This document shows positions 18,524 to 27,292 of a DNA stretch of 64,000 nt, one piece after another. This stretch comes from Lachnospiraceae bacterium (GTDB taxonomy: Bacteria; Bacillota; Clostridia; Lachnospirales; Lachnospiraceae): NCBI GenBank assembly GCA_017618195.1, contig JAFZUW010000067.1:62001-126000 (forward strand), read 5' to 3'. Under the pieces are notes generated by a model that was not told the DNA's origin, did not search any database, and saw nothing but the letters and a program-made list of their open reading frames with translations. The translations under genes and the position numbers were made by a program. Position 1 is the first letter of the stretch. Every line of letters starts with the position of its first letter.

Positions 18524-19138
18524 ATGAAAAAAGGAAATGTAAGAAACATTGTCGGAATTGCATGCCTTCTGCTGGTCATCGCCCTGGTGATCATTCTGGT
18601 GTTCGCATGTAAAAAGCATCCGGAAAAGGGTAACGGTGAAATCACGAACACGCCGACCGAGACGATCCTGACGCCGTCCACCGAAGCAACTCCGACGCTT
18701 ACACCGATGCCGACGCCTACGCCGGTACCGACGAAGGAAGTTGTTGAGCCGGACATTATTGACATTACGCCTTCGAAGGATCCGACACCGAGCGGTGAGC
18801 CTACGGTTTCGCCTTCCGCGGAGCCTACGAAAGATCCTACCGTGACGCCGAGCGGAGAACCTTCGGTTTCGCCTTCCGCGGAGCCTACGAAGGAACCTAC
18901 CGTGACGCCGACCAAGGATCCGAACGAGCTTCCGTCAATTACGCCGGGTACCACGCCGACCGCAGGGGTATCGCCGGAGCCCAATCCGACCGGAAATCCG
19001 ACCGGAGAGCCGACCGGGGAGCCGACCGGGGAACCGACCAAAGAGCCGACCAAGGAGCCGACAAGGGATCCGGGAGAGGATATTACGCTTCCGTTTGTTC
19101 CGATCACAGCAGGAAATATTAATCGAGGGGAGATTTGA
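18524..19138 (+). CDS. membrane-anchored Thr/Pro/Glu-rich repeat protein
   Basis: 204 residues starting at the ATG at 18524 behind AAAAGGAG; an upstream in-frame start lacks a ribosome site. The N-terminus (about 8-28) is one hydrophobic helix ending in VFACKK. It is not a good lipobox (Phe at -2), so a plain anchor is as likely as a lipoprotein. The rest is a stalk of short repeats: TPTPT, then PSGEPTVSPSAEPTKDPTV twice, then PTGEPTGEPTGEPTKEPT. No folded domain is visible. The stop is 4 bases before the ATG of the next ABC transporter gene, so it may be made with it. Such stalks span the cell wall; function unknown. Confidence 0.75.
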   Translation: MKKGNVRNIVGIACLLLVIALVIILVFACKKHPEKGNGEITNTPTETILTPSTEATPTLTPMPTPTPVPTKEVVEPDIIDITPSKDPTPSGEPTVSPSAEPTKDPTVTPSGEPSVSPSAEPTKEPTVTPTKDPNELPSITPGTTPTAGVSPEPNPTGNPTGEPTGEPTGEPTKEPTKEPTRDPGEDITLPFVPITAGNINRGEI

Positions 19139-19142
19139 ACCA

Positions 19143-21170
19143 ATGGCTTTCTTACAGCTGAAAAACATCGGAAAGATCTACGTTTCCGAGGGTACCGTTG
19201 CAGTCGGTATCCGCGGCGTGAACCTTTCCTTTGACCAGGGAGAATTTGTCGCCATCACCGGTGCTTCGGGTTCCGGTAAGTCGACGCTTCTCAATGTCAT
19301 CAGCGGTATGGACACGTATGAGGAAGGCGAATTGCTGATCGACGGCAAGCCTACCTCGCATTACATCCAGCCCGACTGGGAAGAGTACCGCGAAAAGTAT
19401 ATTTCATTCATTTTTCAGGATTACAACATCATTGAGAGTTTTACGGTTTTACAGAATGTAGAGCTTGCGCTGATGAATATCCGTAACCCGATCGAGCGCA
19501 GACGCCGCGCGATCGAACTGCTTGAGCGTGTAGGCCTTAAGAGTCACTTAAAGCAGAAGGGCAGCCGTCTTTCCGGCGGTCAGAAGCAGCGCTGCGTTAT
19601 CGCGCGTGCGCTTGCAAAGGACAGCCCGATCATCCTTGCCGACGAGCCTACCGGCAACCTCGACGCACAGTCCTCAAAAGAGATTGTCGAGCTTTTGAAG
19701 GAAGTATCGAAGGATAAGCTTCTGATAGTCGTTACGCATGATTTCGATGAGGTCGAAGCGTATGCGACAAGACATATCCGTGTATTTGACGGCGCTGTGG
19801 AATCCGACCAGCATCTTTCGGAAAGCGAAGAGCCGATCATGACGGAAGCAGCATCGGAGTCCGATGAAACGAAGACCAAGGATCACGTATATGACGTGCG
19901 GAACGGGCTCCGTCTCGGCTGGGCATCGTTTCTTGCAAAGCCGAAGCTTACGTTCTTCATCTGCTTTATATTGTTTCTCGGAATCGTAGGTTCGTCCTTC
20001 ATCACGGGCGCGCTTGAGGATGCATTTGCCATGTTCGGGCGTTTCTATATGTTTACGCCGGCAAAGGGGCGCGTCATCATTTCAAAGTATGAGGCTTCGG
20101 AGTTTACGATTGACGAGCTGGACGGTCTTGTGAAGAAGTACGGCGCGGATTCGTATTTTATGAATGATGCGATCTTAGATGCTCCGGCTGTTATGGATCA
20201 GTCCGTGGATTTCTCACGCAAGCGTTTCGGCAAGGAAGACGAAGTATATGCCACCGTGTATTTCGGCGCTACGACGAAGCATTTCGGGGAACCGTCACTC
20301 GGACGTTATCCCGGTAACGACAATGACGAAGTGCTTCTTTACGTACCGCTTTGCTATAAGGGCTATTACGACGCCTATCTGACCGACTCCGCTTCCGTAA
20401 AATACCAGGAAGGCCGCACCATTCAGGTCGGTCCGTATGTGTATGATGTTGTCGGCGTCAAATACTATATCGACAACACGAAGAAGCCGCAGATCGTCAT
20501 GACGGAAACAGCATATAAGGTGCTCTCCGCATATGTATCCAAGAACTGGAGCCATTTTAAGGAGCTCCGTGAAAACAGTCTCGGAATCTTCGGCGCGACA
20601 TCCGTTATTGAGTCGCTGCTTAACAGAAGCGATAACATTTACAATCAGGCTTCCCTGTTCTTCTCATCGGAGAGCGAGGCGAAGACAGCAGCCAAGACGC
20701 TCAGAGAGAACGGATATCTCGCATGTACTTCAAAACAGACCTATAACCCCGATATTATGGCCGTTATTGAACGCGTCTTCGTCGGCGGTCTGAGTTTCCT
20801 TTTGTGGGTCGGCGCGATTGCCTTCCTCGTCTTTTTCGTCAATCTGTGTACGCATCGTTCGCTTGACGTCATTAAGAGCGATCTGACGATATTCCGTTCG
20901 ATGGGTATTTCGGTCCGTGTCATCAAGCTGAGCATGTACTTCAGAATGTACATTTCCATTCTGCCGGGACTGATCGTGACGCTTATAGGTATGTTTGTGA
21001 TCTATCATCTGCCGAATTACAATGATATGATCCGCTTCCTGCACTGGTATGAGTACGTGTTCGTGGTAGTCGGCATTCTCGTTATCACGACTTGGGTAAC
21101 CAGAAAGCAGATCCACCGTCTCTTCGAGGACAGTGTTAAGAAGACTCTGAAGGGAGGTGCCGAAGCATGA
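19143..21170 (+). CDS. ABC transporter, fused ATPase and FtsX/MacB-type permease (1)
   Basis: 675 residues. The N-terminal ATPase shows Walker A GASGSGKST (40-48), signature LSGGQKQR, Walker B IILADEPTGNLD and the switch His (VVTHDFDE), closest to the MacB/LolD class. After a linker the permease has one helix at about residue 280, a large extracytoplasmic region, and three helices at the C-terminus, the four-helix FtsX/MacB topology. The fusion order ATPase-permease is that of MacB. The start is the ATG at 19143 (GGGGAG upstream); longer in-frame extensions run back into the repeat gene. It overlaps the second fusion by 4 bases, so the two likely form a heterodimer. Cargo unknown; peptide or lipoprotein export or stress sensing are typical. 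Confidence 0.9.
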   Translation: MAFLQLKNIGKIYVSEGTVAVGIRGVNLSFDQGEFVAITGASGSGKSTLLNVISGMDTYEEGELLIDGKPTSHYIQPDWEEYREKYISFIFQDYNIIESFTVLQNVELALMNIRNPIERRRRAIELLERVGLKSHLKQKGSRLSGGQKQRCVIARALAKDSPIILADEPTGNLDAQSSKEIVELLKEVSKDKLLIVVTHDFDEVEAYATRHIRVFDGAVESDQHLSESEEPIMTEAASESDETKTKDHVYDVRNGLRLGWASFLAKPKLTFFICFILFLGIVGSSFITGALEDAFAMFGRFYMFTPAKGRVIISKYEASEFTIDELDGLVKKYGADSYFMNDAILDAPAVMDQSVDFSRKRFGKEDEVYATVYFGATTKHFGEPSLGRYPGNDNDEVLLYVPLCYKGYYDAYLTDSASVKYQEGRTIQVGPYVYDVVGVKYYIDNTKKPQIVMTETAYKVLSAYVSKNWSHFKELRENSLGIFGATSVIESLLNRSDNIYNQASLFFSSESEAKTAAKTLRENGYLACTSKQTYNPDIMAVIERVFVGGLSFLLWVGAIAFLVFFVNLCTHRSLDVIKSDLTIFRSMGISVRVIKLSMYFRMYISILPGLIVTLIGMFVIYHLPNYNDMIRFLHWYEYVFVVVGILVITTWVTRKQIHRLFEDSVKKTLKGGAEA

Positions 21171-23605
21171 TCAAACTGGAAGGACTGCATAAGTTTTTTA
21201 ACAAGGGCAAATCCAACGAGATCCATGTTATCAATGACATTTCCCTGGATTTTCCGGATCACGGTCTGGTAGCCATCTTCGGACGAAGCGGCTGCGGCAA
21301 GACGACCCTTTTAAACGTAATCGGAGGTCTTGATAAGGTTCAGAGCGGATCCGTATTCATTGAAGGGCAGAAGATGAGCGCTTCGAAAGATGAGCTTCGG
21401 AACCGCTATATCGGTTACATTTTCCAGAATTACTGCCTGAACGGAAACGAAAGCTGTTTCGACAATGTCGCTACGGCGCTCCGTCTGTGCGGTATGGACG
21501 ATGAGGAAGAGATTGCAAAACGTGTTCATACGGCGCTTACCGCGGTCGGAATGGATACTTTTTACAAGCGTACGCCGAACTCCCTTTCCGGAGGCCAGCA
21601 GCAGCGAATCGCGATCGCCCGCGCCATTGTTAAGAATGCTCCGGTCATTCTCGCGGACGAACCTACCGGAAACCTCGATGAAGAGAATACGCTCATCATC
21701 ATGGACATCTTAAAGCAGATCTCGAAGACGCACCTCGTTCTTTTGGTAACCCATGAAGAAAAACTCGTGGATTATTACTGCGATTCGGTGATCGAGCTTT
21801 CCGACGGCCGTGTTGTTAACGTGAAGAATAACGACGCGATCAATTACGGTTATGTCGCAAAGAGCAAGAACGTTATCTATCTCGGTGATTTTGAGAAGCA
21901 GAGTTTCTCGAACGAAGCCGTTACTACGGAGTTTTACGGAGACCTTCCGGAGACCCCCGTCAAAGTCCGTCTGATCAACCAAAGCGGCATGCTGTACTTA
22001 AAGGTGGATACGCCCAGAGTCCGCGTTTTGGATGAATCGAGCGAAATGCATCTGGAGGAAGGCAAGTTCGAAACCGAACGGAAAGAGATCAAGGACGAAA
22101 AAACGCTGAATCTTTCCGGTCTGGATGACTTTGAGATGAAGCGGCTCGGAAAACTGTTTGGGTTTAAGGACGGAATCAAGTCCGGTTTCTCGATGGTGTT
22201 TAACAAAAACGCCGGTAAGAAGGGCGCGAAGAGACTTCGTAAGGTCATGATGTTCTTCGCGATCGTTCTGGTTTTCGTTGTTGCACGGTTCGGTGTCGGA
22301 ATCCGGGATTATAAAGAAGCCAAATCCAACGCCAACGAAAAAGTTATCACGGTTTCCATTCGCAGCACCGGAGTAAGTCCGGAAGCATTTCAGAAAAGAG
22401 TTCTTGAACTGAAGGCAGATCCGAATACCGGAATCAAGGAAGCATATTTCAATGCCTTCGGGTTCTTCTCGGAGGGCGGACTGGTTGATTTTTCCTACGG
22501 ACTCGGTTCTTTTGAGACATATACGAAGAGTGTTATGGATCTCTTCAGCGTCGGCGGAGATGACAGGTTTGACAGCCCGATTCTTCCGTGTTCCGATCTG
22601 AAAGACAGGAATATGATCGCGGGAACCGGCACGATTTCTTCCGAAAGGGACATCATTATTACGAAGAATATCGCGGACAAGATTCTGAAGAGCAAGACGT
22701 ATCCGTTCATTTCCTCTTATGATGATCTGCTCGGCGTATTTTGTACTTCCAATCTTCGCGTTACGCATGAAATGTACAAGAACTACAAGGAGCGTGCTGA
22801 AGCGGAAAAGGCCGCAGCGGAAGCAGGCACGGATCCCGAAGATCCGAACAGTGCGGAGAAAGAAGCATACTACGACGACGGTTTCGATAATCCTTACTAC
22901 TACTATCCGATGGAATACGACGAAGATTCCGAAGTGAGTCATGATAATAACAAGGCGGAATTGCTCCTGATGCATATTGTCGGTATTGTCGACACCGATG
23001 AGCTGATGGTATATATCAGCGACGATCTGTTTAAGGATTCGATGATTCTGCTTACGCTGCCCGAAGAAGATCTCGCGGACAGATATACCCGTGCAGTCAT
23101 CTATGCGGATGATGTGGAAAAGGTCAAAGATTATTTCGAAGACACCGTATATATGTTCAGCTCCTCCAAAGACGAGATGGAGCGCGAAATCGACGCGGCC
23201 AAGGCCGGAATGTACGGAACGCTGTCGACGATGGCGGTTCTGATCGGTTTGTTGAGCGTCTGCATGTATCTGATCATGCGTTCCATTTACATGAACCGCA
23301 TGAAGGAAATCGGTATCTACCGCGCAATCGGTGTTTCGAAAGGCAATATGCTGTACCGAAGCCTTGTGGAAACCGGTGTTGTTACAACGCTTTCCGCATT
23401 TATCGGGTATCTGCTTTCCACGGCGTTCTGCGTATACATAAAGACCGTTTCGGCGAAAGCGGAAGAGTTTTTGTATTTCCCGTGGTGGATCGCACTGATC
23501 GTACTGGTATTGATTTATGTGATCTGTCTGTTCAGCGGAACCCTTTCCGTTCGTTCCGTTTTGAAGAGAACGCCTGCGGAGATCATGGCCAAATACGACA
23601 TCTAA
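21167..23605 (+). CDS. ABC transporter, fused ATPase and FtsX/MacB-type permease (2)
   Basis: 812 residues, same architecture as the upstream gene: Walker A GRSGCGKTT, signature LSGGQQQR, Walker B VILADEPTGNLD, switch LLVTHEE. A region of about 120 residues (about 225-345) separates the ATPase from the first helix (MFFAIVLVFVVARFGVGI). The extracytoplasmic part contains a very acidic, Tyr-rich stretch (YDDGFDNPYYYYPMEYDED) with an Ala/Glu run before it. Three helices end the protein. ATG sits in the stop codon of the preceding gene, and SD GGGAGGTG lies within that gene. A strong terminator follows. Confidence 0.9.
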   Translation: MIKLEGLHKFFNKGKSNEIHVINDISLDFPDHGLVAIFGRSGCGKTTLLNVIGGLDKVQSGSVFIEGQKMSASKDELRNRYIGYIFQNYCLNGNESCFDNVATALRLCGMDDEEEIAKRVHTALTAVGMDTFYKRTPNSLSGGQQQRIAIARAIVKNAPVILADEPTGNLDEENTLIIMDILKQISKTHLVLLVTHEEKLVDYYCDSVIELSDGRVVNVKNNDAINYGYVAKSKNVIYLGDFEKQSFSNEAVTTEFYGDLPETPVKVRLINQSGMLYLKVDTPRVRVLDESSEMHLEEGKFETERKEIKDEKTLNLSGLDDFEMKRLGKLFGFKDGIKSGFSMVFNKNAGKKGAKRLRKVMMFFAIVLVFVVARFGVGIRDYKEAKSNANEKVITVSIRSTGVSPEAFQKRVLELKADPNTGIKEAYFNAFGFFSEGGLVDFSYGLGSFETYTKSVMDLFSVGGDDRFDSPILPCSDLKDRNMIAGTGTISSERDIIITKNIADKILKSKTYPFISSYDDLLGVFCTSNLRVTHEMYKNYKERAEAEKAAAEAGTDPEDPNSAEKEAYYDDGFDNPYYYYPMEYDEDSEVSHDNNKAELLLMHIVGIVDTDELMVYISDDLFKDSMILLTLPEEDLADRYTRAVIYADDVEKVKDYFEDTVYMFSSSKDEMEREIDAAKAGMYGTLSTMAVLIGLLSVCMYLIMRSIYMNRMKEIGIYRAIGVSKGNMLYRSLVETGVVTTLSAFIGYLLSTAFCVYIKTVSAKAEEFLYFPWWIALIVLVLIYVICLFSGTLSVRSVLKRTPAEIMAKYDI

Positions 23606-23630
23606 ACATAATTATCAAAAAGACAGACGA

Positions 23631-23660
23631 GGCGTCCCGTTACGGCGGGGCGCCTTTTTT
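23631..23660 (+). terminator. terminator of the ABC transporter operon
   Basis: GGCGTCCCG (23631-23639) pairs with CGGGGCGCC (23646-23654), nine pairs with one GU, followed by TTTTTT. Confidence 0.9.
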
Positions 23661-23680
23661 GCGATTATCTCATTTTCCTG

Positions 23681-23731
23681 TTGACAAAACGATTTCCGGG
23701 TAGTATAGTTGTGACAGTAGTAAATTACTAC
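23681..23731 (+). promoter_or_regulatory. nrtR-pncA-pncB promoter with palindromic operator
   Basis: Consensus TTGACA (23681-23686), 17 bp, TATAGT (23704-23709). At and just after the expected start lies GTAGTAA-A-TTACTAC (23717-23731), a 15-base palindrome perfect but for its centre, and another GGTAGTATAG half-like element overlaps the -10. The position suits a repressor, and the first gene downstream encodes NrtR, so autoregulation is the simplest reading. Confidence 0.7.
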
Positions 23732-23754
23732 CATAAATCAAAAGGGGAATACAT

Positions 23755-24582
23755 ATGGCAGAGAAGAGAAATGCAGACGGTCTTACCGAAAAGGAATTCC
23801 TGAAGGCATACCGCCCGGCCGATTACGAACGGCCGTCGGTCACCGTAGACGTTCTGCTTCTTCGCATGAAGAAAGACCTGTCCTGCCTGCAGACGCTTTT
23901 AATTAGGCGCAGAAATCATCCGTTTATCGGATGCTGGGCACTTCCGGGCGGCTTCCTGGAAATGGAAGAGTCGGCGTATGAATCCGCATGCAGGGAACTT
24001 AAGGAAGAAACGGGTATTGACGGAATCTACCTCGAACAGTTATATACGATGAACCAGCCGGACCGCGATCCGCGCATGAGAGTAATCGATGTTGCTTATA
24101 CCGGACTTATTCCGTACGACGAGCAGAAGGAAGCGGAAGCAGGAGACGATGCCGAGGATGCCGGATGGTTTGATATCTCGTTTACGAAAGACAGGATAAA
24201 GCTTTCAAGTTCGGAGAAGAACGTCTCAATCGAATATGCGCTTACGGAGAAGGCATTTCAGAACGGCATCATTTTCGTAAGAAACTACGTACCCGAGTCC
24301 GTCAGTGAGGACCGGCTCGCATTTGACCACTCCGAGATCGTACTCGAGGGCCTTATGAAGCTTCGGAACAAAGTGCTTCTTTCCGATTGCGCGTTCAATC
24401 TCGTGCCGAAGGAATTCACGCTGCCGGATCTGCAGAAGGTATATGAGATCATTCTCGGAACGGATCTTTATAAGGCCAACTTCCGGGATAAGATGGCAAG
24501 CAAAGTAGAAGCGTTACACTATGTGGCAAAGCCGATTTCCGGAAATCGTGTCGCCAATGTGTATAAGTATAAAGAGCAGTAA
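23755..24582 (+). CDS. nrtR: NrtR-type Nudix transcriptional regulator of NAD metabolism
   Basis: 275 residues: an N-terminal Nudix domain with an intact Nudix box (GGFLEMEESAYESACRELKE, then ETGI, around residues 63-88) and a C-terminal winged-helix part (LRNKVLLSDCAFNLVPKEF and LPDLQKVYEIILG). This two-part layout defines NrtR, a repressor of NAD salvage or synthesis genes that lets go of DNA when ADP-ribose signals NAD turnover. Context fits: nicotinamidase and nicotinate phosphoribosyltransferase genes follow in the same direction. A pure ADP-ribose pyrophosphatase is the alternative, and since the box is intact the protein may still hydrolyse its ligand. Confidence 0.87.
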   Translation: MAEKRNADGLTEKEFLKAYRPADYERPSVTVDVLLLRMKKDLSCLQTLLIRRRNHPFIGCWALPGGFLEMEESAYESACRELKEETGIDGIYLEQLYTMNQPDRDPRMRVIDVAYTGLIPYDEQKEAEAGDDAEDAGWFDISFTKDRIKLSSSEKNVSIEYALTEKAFQNGIIFVRNYVPESVSEDRLAFDHSEIVLEGLMKLRNKVLLSDCAFNLVPKEFTLPDLQKVYEIILGTDLYKANFRDKMASKVEALHYVAKPISGNRVANVYKYKEQ

Positions 24583-24623
24583 GTTAAACCGGGCAGCCGG
24601 AATAAAAAAGGGAGGATGGGACA

Positions 24624-25127
24624 ATGAAGAAACTTTTGATCGTTGTGGATATGCAGAAGGACTTCGTGGACGGCGCTTTAGCCAATCCGAATGCGCAGGC
24701 GATCGTTCCCGCGGTTACGGAATTTGTTAAGAACTGGAAGGATGACATTCTTTTTACGAGAGATACGCATACGGAAGCGTACACGGATACGCTTGAAGGC
24801 AGGAAGCTGCCGGTTGTGCACTGCGTAAAAGGAACGCCCGGCTGGGAGATCATCGATGAACTGAAGCCTTATGTGAAGGACGTTATCGATAAGCCGGTAT
24901 TCGGTTCGTGGGAACTCGGCGAGCGGATCCGTAAGGGCGGTTACGACGAAGTGACATTGATCGGCGTCTGCACCGGAATCTGCGTGATCAGCAATGCCTC
25001 GATCGTCCGGGCCGCAAGTCCCGAAACAAATGTAAGAGTAATGAAAGATCTGTGCGCCTGCATTACCCCTGAAACGCATCAGACCGCGTTAGAAGCGATG
25101 AAAACGTTCCAGGTGGACGTTCTATAG
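24624..25127 (+). CDS. pncA: nicotinamidase
   Basis: Cysteine hydrolase of the isochorismatase fold, 167 residues, converting nicotinamide to nicotinate for NAD salvage. Seen: the catalytic Asp in LLIVVDMQKDFVDG (residue about 10), the Asp-x-His metal pair in TRDTHTEAYTDT, the catalytic Lys region (KGTPGW) and the nucleophile Cys in LIGVCTGICV. GGGAGGATGGGA precedes the ATG. It is between nrtR and pncB, the next enzyme of the pathway, which makes nicotinamide the likely substrate rather than isochorismate. Confidence 0.9.
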   Translation: MKKLLIVVDMQKDFVDGALANPNAQAIVPAVTEFVKNWKDDILFTRDTHTEAYTDTLEGRKLPVVHCVKGTPGWEIIDELKPYVKDVIDKPVFGSWELGERIRKGGYDEVTLIGVCTGICVISNASIVRAASPETNVRVMKDLCACITPETHQTALEAMKTFQVDVL

Positions 25128-25163
25128 TATTTGCCGGAAAATATCATTTAGGAGGATTTCACG

Positions 25164-26408
25164 ATGAAACTCGACAGAATTATCAATTCCCTTTTGGAGA
25201 CCGACCTTTACAAGTTCTCCATGGGACAGGCAATCTACCATCAGTTCAGCGACTATAAGACGACCTGGACGTTCAAATGCCGGAACGATGACGTGCATTT
25301 TACGCCCGAGATGGTACAGGAGATCAAGGACCAGATTCTTGCTTATTGTGACCTGCGATTCAATGAGGACGAGCTTGAGTATCTGCATAACATCCGTTGG
25401 CTGAAAGGCTCCTATGTGGATTTCTTAAGACTCTGGAAGCCCAGATTTCTGGATTTTGAGATTACGACCGACGCGGAATGCGGTCTTTCCATCGAAACGC
25501 GCGGAACGTGGCTTAACACTTCGATGTACGAGATCCCGACGCTTGCCATCGTGAATGAAGTTTACTTCCGGATGCAGTACGATTACCCGCAGCTGATGAA
25601 GAGTTTCAACGAGCGGCTTGAGGCGAAAGCCAAGGCGGTTGAGGACGGCACATTTATCCTCGGCAATTATTCCGAGTTCGGTCTTCGAAGAAGACTTTCC
25701 GCGGAGGCTCAGGAGGCAGCCGTTAAGCGCCTTGCCGAAGTAAAGTCCGCGAAGTCCCATTTCGTCGGAACTTCCAATGTATATCTTGCGAAAAAATACG
25801 GCTTGATGCCCGTCGGTACGATGGCGCATGAGTGGATCATGTGCGTCGGACAAGGCACGCATCGCCATAATCCCGCATACTCCAATTACTATGCACTTGA
25901 CGCGTGGGTAAAGGAATACGGCGTATTGAACGGAACCGCTCTGACGGATGCGATCACGACCGACTGCTTCCTTCGTGACTTCGACCTCACATACGCAACG
26001 CTGTTCAGCGGTGTTCGCCATGACAGCGGCGATCCGTTCGTATGGGGCGACAAGATGCTTGAGCACTACGCCAAGCTCGGTATCGACGGATCCCAGAAGA
26101 CGCTTCTCTTCAGCGACAGCCTGGATTTTGAGCGCGCGGACCGATTATACCGCTACTTCGAAGGAAGAGCGAAGATCGCTTTCGGTATCGGTACCTACAT
26201 CGCGAATGATACCGAGGTTCCGCCGCTTAACATCGTTATGAAGACGACCGCCTGCAACGGAAACGACGTCGCAAAGATTTCCGATATCGCCGGCAAGGGT
26301 CTCTGCAAGAATCCCGAATACGTTGATTATCTCCAGAGAAGTATCAACTGGCGTATGACCCATGAGAGTAAGCCGATTACTGATTGGGAAGTTCCCGGAA
26401 AGGAATGA
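25164..26408 (+). CDS. pncB: nicotinate phosphoribosyltransferase
   Basis: Joins nicotinate to PRPP to give nicotinate mononucleotide, using ATP; the rate-controlling step of the Preiss-Handler route. 414 residues, the short PncB form typical of proteobacterial-like enzymes. N-terminal LLETDLYKFSMGQAIYHQF is the family signature; FGLRRRLS and the GTSNVYLAKKYG / GTMAHEW blocks form the active site, and SGVRHDSGDPF binds phosphate. SD AGGAGG precedes the ATG. Third gene of the nrtR operon. Confidence 0.93.
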   Translation: MKLDRIINSLLETDLYKFSMGQAIYHQFSDYKTTWTFKCRNDDVHFTPEMVQEIKDQILAYCDLRFNEDELEYLHNIRWLKGSYVDFLRLWKPRFLDFEITTDAECGLSIETRGTWLNTSMYEIPTLAIVNEVYFRMQYDYPQLMKSFNERLEAKAKAVEDGTFILGNYSEFGLRRRLSAEAQEAAVKRLAEVKSAKSHFVGTSNVYLAKKYGLMPVGTMAHEWIMCVGQGTHRHNPAYSNYYALDAWVKEYGVLNGTALTDAITTDCFLRDFDLTYATLFSGVRHDSGDPFVWGDKMLEHYAKLGIDGSQKTLLFSDSLDFERADRLYRYFEGRAKIAFGIGTYIANDTEVPPLNIVMKTTACNGNDVAKISDIAGKGLCKNPEYVDYLQRSINWRMTHESKPITDWEVPGKE

Positions 26409-26421
26409 AAACAGTTTTTCA

Positions 26422-26552
26422 GTCCCGAACGCCATAGAACAGTAGTTTAAGACCGCCGTATAAAAGCGCATGCAGAATGAATTCAGCTTCATTTCTGCAT
26501 GCGCTGTTTATAACAGGAGGTCTTTTGTTGTATCCTTCCCGGCGTTCGGGAC
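26422..26552. repeat. 131-bp concentric imperfect inverted repeat (MITE-like or long hairpin RNA)
   Basis: Three nested pairs share one centre near 26486: ends GTCCCGAACGCC (26422-26433) / GGCGTTCGGGAC (26541-26552); AAGACC (26449-26454) / GGTCTT (26519-26524); and an inner 12-bp stem GCGCATGCAGAA (26466-26477) / TTCTGCATGCGC (26493-26504). No coding frame. Terminal inverted repeats around a short non-coding body is the form of a MITE, but no target duplication is clear at the edges. It starts 14 bases after the pncB stop and could instead be a large terminator or small RNA. Confidence 0.6.
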
Positions 26553-26681
26553 GAAAGGCCTTTTTATATTAGATTTTCCGCTGAAATATGACATATCACA
26601 TTTTTCGCACTGGGGATCTATGTTAGAATCAGTATAACCGATAGGGTTTACAATGATTTCGGAGAAAGGACGAGGCAGCAT

Positions 26682-26747
26682 ATGAAGAATGAAAAAGATA
26701 CATACCGGCTTTTAAACGGTGTTGAGATTCCGTGCATCGGATACTGA
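26682..26747 (+). pseudogene. aldo/keto reductase remnant (first 21 codons)
   Basis: A tiny frame with a good ribosome site (AGAAAGGA) reads MKNEKDTYRLLNGVEIPCIGY and then stops. This is the N-terminus of an aldo/keto reductase (family pattern LNNGVxMPxxGxGTW), cut right before the GTW of the first strand. The rest of the gene, some 250 codons, is gone; the next gene's ribosome site begins 13 bases after the stop. The likely history is an internal deletion that brought a VOC gene under the old leader. Confidence 0.65.
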
Positions 26748-26773
26748 ATACGCGAATTACGGAGGAATATATC

Positions 26774-27202
26774 ATGATCAAAGGAATTGCGCATGCCGCA
26801 TTTAACGTAAAAGATATGGATACGACGGTCGCATTTTATGAGAATACGCTCGGCTTCAAAAAAGCCTTCGATATTCCGAGACCGGAGAACGGAGAGCCCT
26901 GGATTGTTTATATGTACGGCGGCGGAGGGCAGTTTATCGAGCTTTTCTACGGTGCAACGAAGGAGAACCCGTATAAGGACGAGAATATCGGTTTCTTTCA
27001 TTTCTGCGTCGCGGTAGACGACATCCGTGAAATATGGGACCGGATCGTAAAGACCGGAGCACCGCAGGATGACGCGCCGAAGCAGGGCGCCGATTTCAAC
27101 TGGCAGTGTTGGACGCATGATCCCGACGGCATCAAAATCGAACTGATGCAGCTCGACGCAAAGAGTCCGCAGATGCAGTTCATAAAATCGATAGAAGAGT
27201 AA
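26774..27202 (+). CDS. VOC/glyoxalase family protein
   Basis: 142 residues from the ATG at 26774 (ACGGAGGAATATATC upstream). One vicinal-oxygen-chelate domain made of two beta-alpha-beta3 modules: N-terminal IAHAAFNVKDMDTTVAFYENTLGF (in two pieces) with the first metal ligand His, a Glu in QFIELFY, FHFCVAVDDI with the third ligand, and DPDGIKIELMQL with the last Glu. All four metal positions are present, as in lactoylglutathione lyase and related lyases. Substrate unknown; the family also includes dioxygenases and resistance proteins. Upstream is the aldo/keto reductase remnant. Confidence 0.85.
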   Translation: MIKGIAHAAFNVKDMDTTVAFYENTLGFKKAFDIPRPENGEPWIVYMYGGGGQFIELFYGATKENPYKDENIGFFHFCVAVDDIREIWDRIVKTGAPQDDAPKQGADFNWQCWTHDPDGIKIELMQLDAKSPQMQFIKSIEE

Positions 27203-27205
27203 ACA

Positions 27206-27250
27206 AAAACAAGTCCGGAATGAATGGAACTTCATTTCCGGACTTGTTTT
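27206..27250. terminator. bidirectional terminator between VOC gene and icd
   Basis: AAAACAAGTCCGGAA (27206-27220) pairs perfectly with TTCCGGACTTGTTTT (27236-27250); the A and T ends make it work in both directions for the convergent genes. Confidence 0.9.
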
Positions 27251-27292
27251 ATCGTGTCCAAATGTCGTTAATTGTAACCGGATAAACCCGGA

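Noticed and set aside
18316..19143. Gly/Ser/Val-rich minus-strand frame opposite the repeat protein
   Set aside because: Mirror of the Pro/Thr codon repeat. It would begin inside the ABC transporter gene and has no ribosome site.
21998..22975. 325-residue minus-strand frame inside the second ABC transporter gene
   Set aside because: Shadow frame without family motifs; the plus strand is clearly coding.
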